DNA of 64,000 nucleotides from Pseudoalteromonas aurantia 208 (GTDB lineage Bacteria; Pseudomonadota; Gammaproteobacteria; Enterobacterales; Alteromonadaceae): NCBI RefSeq assembly GCF_014858725.1, contig NZ_AQGV01000010.1, positions 124,001 to 188,000 of the forward strand, read 5' to 3'. Shown piece by piece: positions 62,314 to 64,000 of this stretch (position 1 is its first letter; each line of letters starts with the position of its first letter). The notes under the pieces were generated by a model. It saw only the letters and a program-made list of their open reading frames with translations, ran no database searches and was not told where the DNA came from. The position numbers and the translations under genes were made by a program.

Positions 62314-63564
62314 TTATTTTAATACCTGACTAAAGCTGCTGTAATCTCGGTAATAACTCAGGTTTTCGGCCTCGTAATCCAAACAATAACTCCCTTCAGG
62401 GTTTTGCTCACAATAATCCACCATATCTGCAAATAAGTTGGCATTACTTCGGCTTGAAGTCTCAATTTCGTGCAGTTGATTTAGCTCCAAAGTGGAAAAT
62501 TGAGAAGCATAATAGCGTTGTAAGTTTTTGGCTCTACGATAAGTTAACCGTTCTGTTATCCAGCGATTTGTTAACTCTTTTACAACCAGCTTGGTTAAGT
62601 AATTTACGGCTACATAACCTTGAGCAGGTACCAGTTGCTGTAACATTGGGCCTGAGTCTTGATAATTCGCAACATATGTATCGGTAATATTGTAATCATC
62701 CAATGAATTAAATTGATTGATATAATCGGTTTTCAAATAATTCACTGCAGACTCAAATAATGCAAAACATGGCTCTGGATTTAGTAATGTACACCGCATA
62801 ATGCCATTAGGAATAATCGTCAATAATCGATTCGGATCACCGCCACTTTGATAACCACTTACAGAGATTTTAATGGATTGCCGCTTACTATCATCGAGCT
62901 TTTGAAGCTCACCATTGACTTTCACTTTGCCAATCCAATCAACACTTAAGTAGCCACCAATAGACCGTTTATCTTCTTCATTCCGGTAATCAATTTTCAT
63001 GTTAATAACGACGTTAGACCCATATGCAAAACCGTGAACGAAGCCATCACCTAAGTTGCTTGCTTTATTACCTGGCTCAGCAATAGCCAAGTCTTGCGCG
63101 GCCATTGTAGGCTGGTAACCCATTGTTGATGCAGGCATTAACATACGTGATTTGGGCTTAACGGATGAATACACCGTGTAAGTCCCCGTATACTTATCCG
63201 CGCTAATATCTTTGGCATAATTGGCGCCAGCATCAATGCGAACAGCCGGAAACTTGAAGCCTGCGTCCACCTTTCCATCAATAAGTTTCAGCGCTTGCTC
63301 GTAGCCCAAATCGACGCCCACTCTAAAATCAATTTTTGAATTACCTAAATCTTCAACTTCTGCCCCTGTTACTGACTGTAACCCTAGGAAAACTTGACCC
63401 TTACTTTTATAGGCCGTGCCTAGTGGAACTGAATCAATATTATCGCTACTGTTTGATAATATCTTAGGCTTAGCACCTTCTTCAAAAGAGGGCGTTATAC
63501 TTGCGGCAAAACTCGCCGTACTGAACAAAGCCAGCAATACTGGGGTATAAACAAAATTTCTCAT
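62314..63564 (-). CDS. CDC/MACPF-like secreted protein, long form B
   Basis: The 416-residue product has a signal peptide (1-20, SFA-A). Core alignment with form A is residue for residue: DGKVDAGFKFPAVRIDAGA, TGTYTVYSSVKPKSR, HGFAYGSNVVINMKIDYR (YG at 181-182), SIGGYLSVDW and GGDPNRLLTIIPNGI with GGDP at 241-244. The C-terminal helical domain includes CFALFESAVNY, SLDDYN, a YQDSG segment and C-x8-C (CEQNPEGSYC). I start at the ATG at 63564, preceded by GGAGAG. With the short form and form A it makes a three-gene set typical of multi-component pore formers. Confidence 0.65.
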   Translation of the reverse strand: MRNFVYTPVLLALFSTASFAASITPSFEEGAKPKILSNSSDNIDSVPLGTAYKSKGQVFLGLQSVTGAEVEDLGNSKIDFRVGVDLGYEQALKLIDGKVDAGFKFPAVRIDAGANYAKDISADKYTGTYTVYSSVKPKSRMLMPASTMGYQPTMAAQDLAIAEPGNKASNLGDGFVHGFAYGSNVVINMKIDYRNEEDKRSIGGYLSVDWIGKVKVNGELQKLDDSKRQSIKISVSGYQSGGDPNRLLTIIPNGIMRCTLLNPEPCFALFESAVNYLKTDYINQFNSLDDYNITDTYVANYQDSGPMLQQLVPAQGYVAVNYLTKLVVKELTNRWITERLTYRRAKNLQRYYASQFSTLELNQLHEIETSSRSNANLFADMVDYCEQNPEGSYCLDYEAENLSYYRDYSSFSQVLK

Positions 63565-63614
63565 AATGTCTCTCCGTGTGTTCGGCCCCAAAAATCATCA
63601 GAGCCATTCCTTGA

Positions 63615-64000
63615 TTAGCGTAAGCTATTCAAATAATCTTTATGCCAAGTTTCTGGTATGCGATTCAGTACATCTTGTTCTGTTTCAATCACATTTTTGA
63701 ATTCGTTGTTACTTTGCATTGCTAAATCGCCCACCTGAATCCCATTTGCAAACATGCTAAAAGTTTCTCCCTCCAGCTCGACAGGATCTTTCTTGGTTCG
63801 CTTCAAACGCAGGTTATAAACATTGCCATCAAACTTTACCTGCTCAATTTTGCTAATAAATTGCATTGCCCCTTGAGTATGAATATGCTCACCTAGCTGC
63901 AAATCTTTTGCCCATACCGACTCTCCTGATTGCGTAATGACAGGGTGAGACTCAGTTAACAGCAGTGTTTTTCCATCTTTGGTTGTTAGCTGGATCATGG
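63615..64000 (-). CDS. Hint-domain protein, C-terminal part (runs off right edge)
   Basis: The minus-strand frame is open through the window edge, so the beginning is missing; the Met at 63998 is probably internal. The visible 127 residues carry Hint-fold (hedgehog/intein) features: DGKTLLLTESHPVITQSG, the Hint block GAMQFISKIEQVKFDGNVYNL, and SMFANGIQVGD, where HN of inteins is replaced by GD. The protein ends about 35 residues later. Hint domains cleave or cross-link host polypeptides. The upstream modules are needed to judge its role. It is 50 bp ahead of the CDC-like gene B and probably in the same operon. Confidence 0.75.
   Translation of the reverse strand, partial: MIQLTTKDGKTLLLTESHPVITQSGESVWAKDLQLGEHIHTQGAMQFISKIEQVKFDGNVYNLRLKRTKKDPVELEGETFSMFANGIQVGDLAMQSNNEFKNVIETEQDVLNRIPETWHKDYLNSLR

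Overview
The window looks like the chromosome of a marine gammaproteobacterium of the Pseudoalteromonas type. The evidence is the 16S/23S sequence read by eye, the mixture of gammaproteobacterial housekeeping genes (yceH, nadE, folM-folE-folX, yqaA, fumC, leuABCD), a GlyGly-CTERM protease and an AT-leaning base composition. The genus is my inference; no database was searched.

Region 1 (1-34000) is mostly housekeeping and envelope/signalling genes: a partial penicillin-acylase-family protein, two large hybrid histidine kinases (CHASE-PAS-GAF and MASE1-CHASE types), NAD synthetase, a secreted prolyl oligopeptidase, a tetrahydromonapterin set (folM-folE-folX), a large subtilisin-like protease, cytochrome c' and b561, a YqhD-like dehydrogenase with a divergent LysR regulator, glutathione peroxidase, a MocR regulator divergent from an EamA exporter, a lipid kinase, a tandem array of seven tRNA-Ser genes, and a Fur-box-controlled fagA-like/fumC unit. 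After fumC lies a lipoprotein gene carrying 76 perfect copies of a 9-bp repeat (Thr-Ala-Gln), followed by a paralogue without the repeat.

Region 2 (34490-39940) is a complete rRNA operon on the minus strand (16S-23S-5S), with no tRNA in its 16S-23S spacer, a recognisable P1 promoter, boxA elements and a terminator.

Region 3 (40129-51596) is an accessory minus-strand gene cluster whose products all carry export signals: three large secreted proteins of unknown family, a small exported or anchored protein, a PKD-repeat lipoprotein and six tandem small secreted paralogues sharing a Cys pair and, in the best conserved members, a [SA]RQ[FY]YT motif. An AT-rich, apparently gene-poor stretch (51597-53045) follows, then a small secreted protein and the leuABCD operon with its leader peptide and attenuator (53746-58565).

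Region 4 (58855-64000) returns to secreted proteins on the minus strand: three proteins that look like divergent members of the cholesterol-dependent-cytolysin/MACPF superfamily, a GEVED-domain protein between two of them, and the end of a Hint-domain protein running off the window. Regions 3 and 4 together are the best candidate for an undescribed system: a multi-component secreted, possibly pore-forming, apparatus placed on both sides of the leucine operon.
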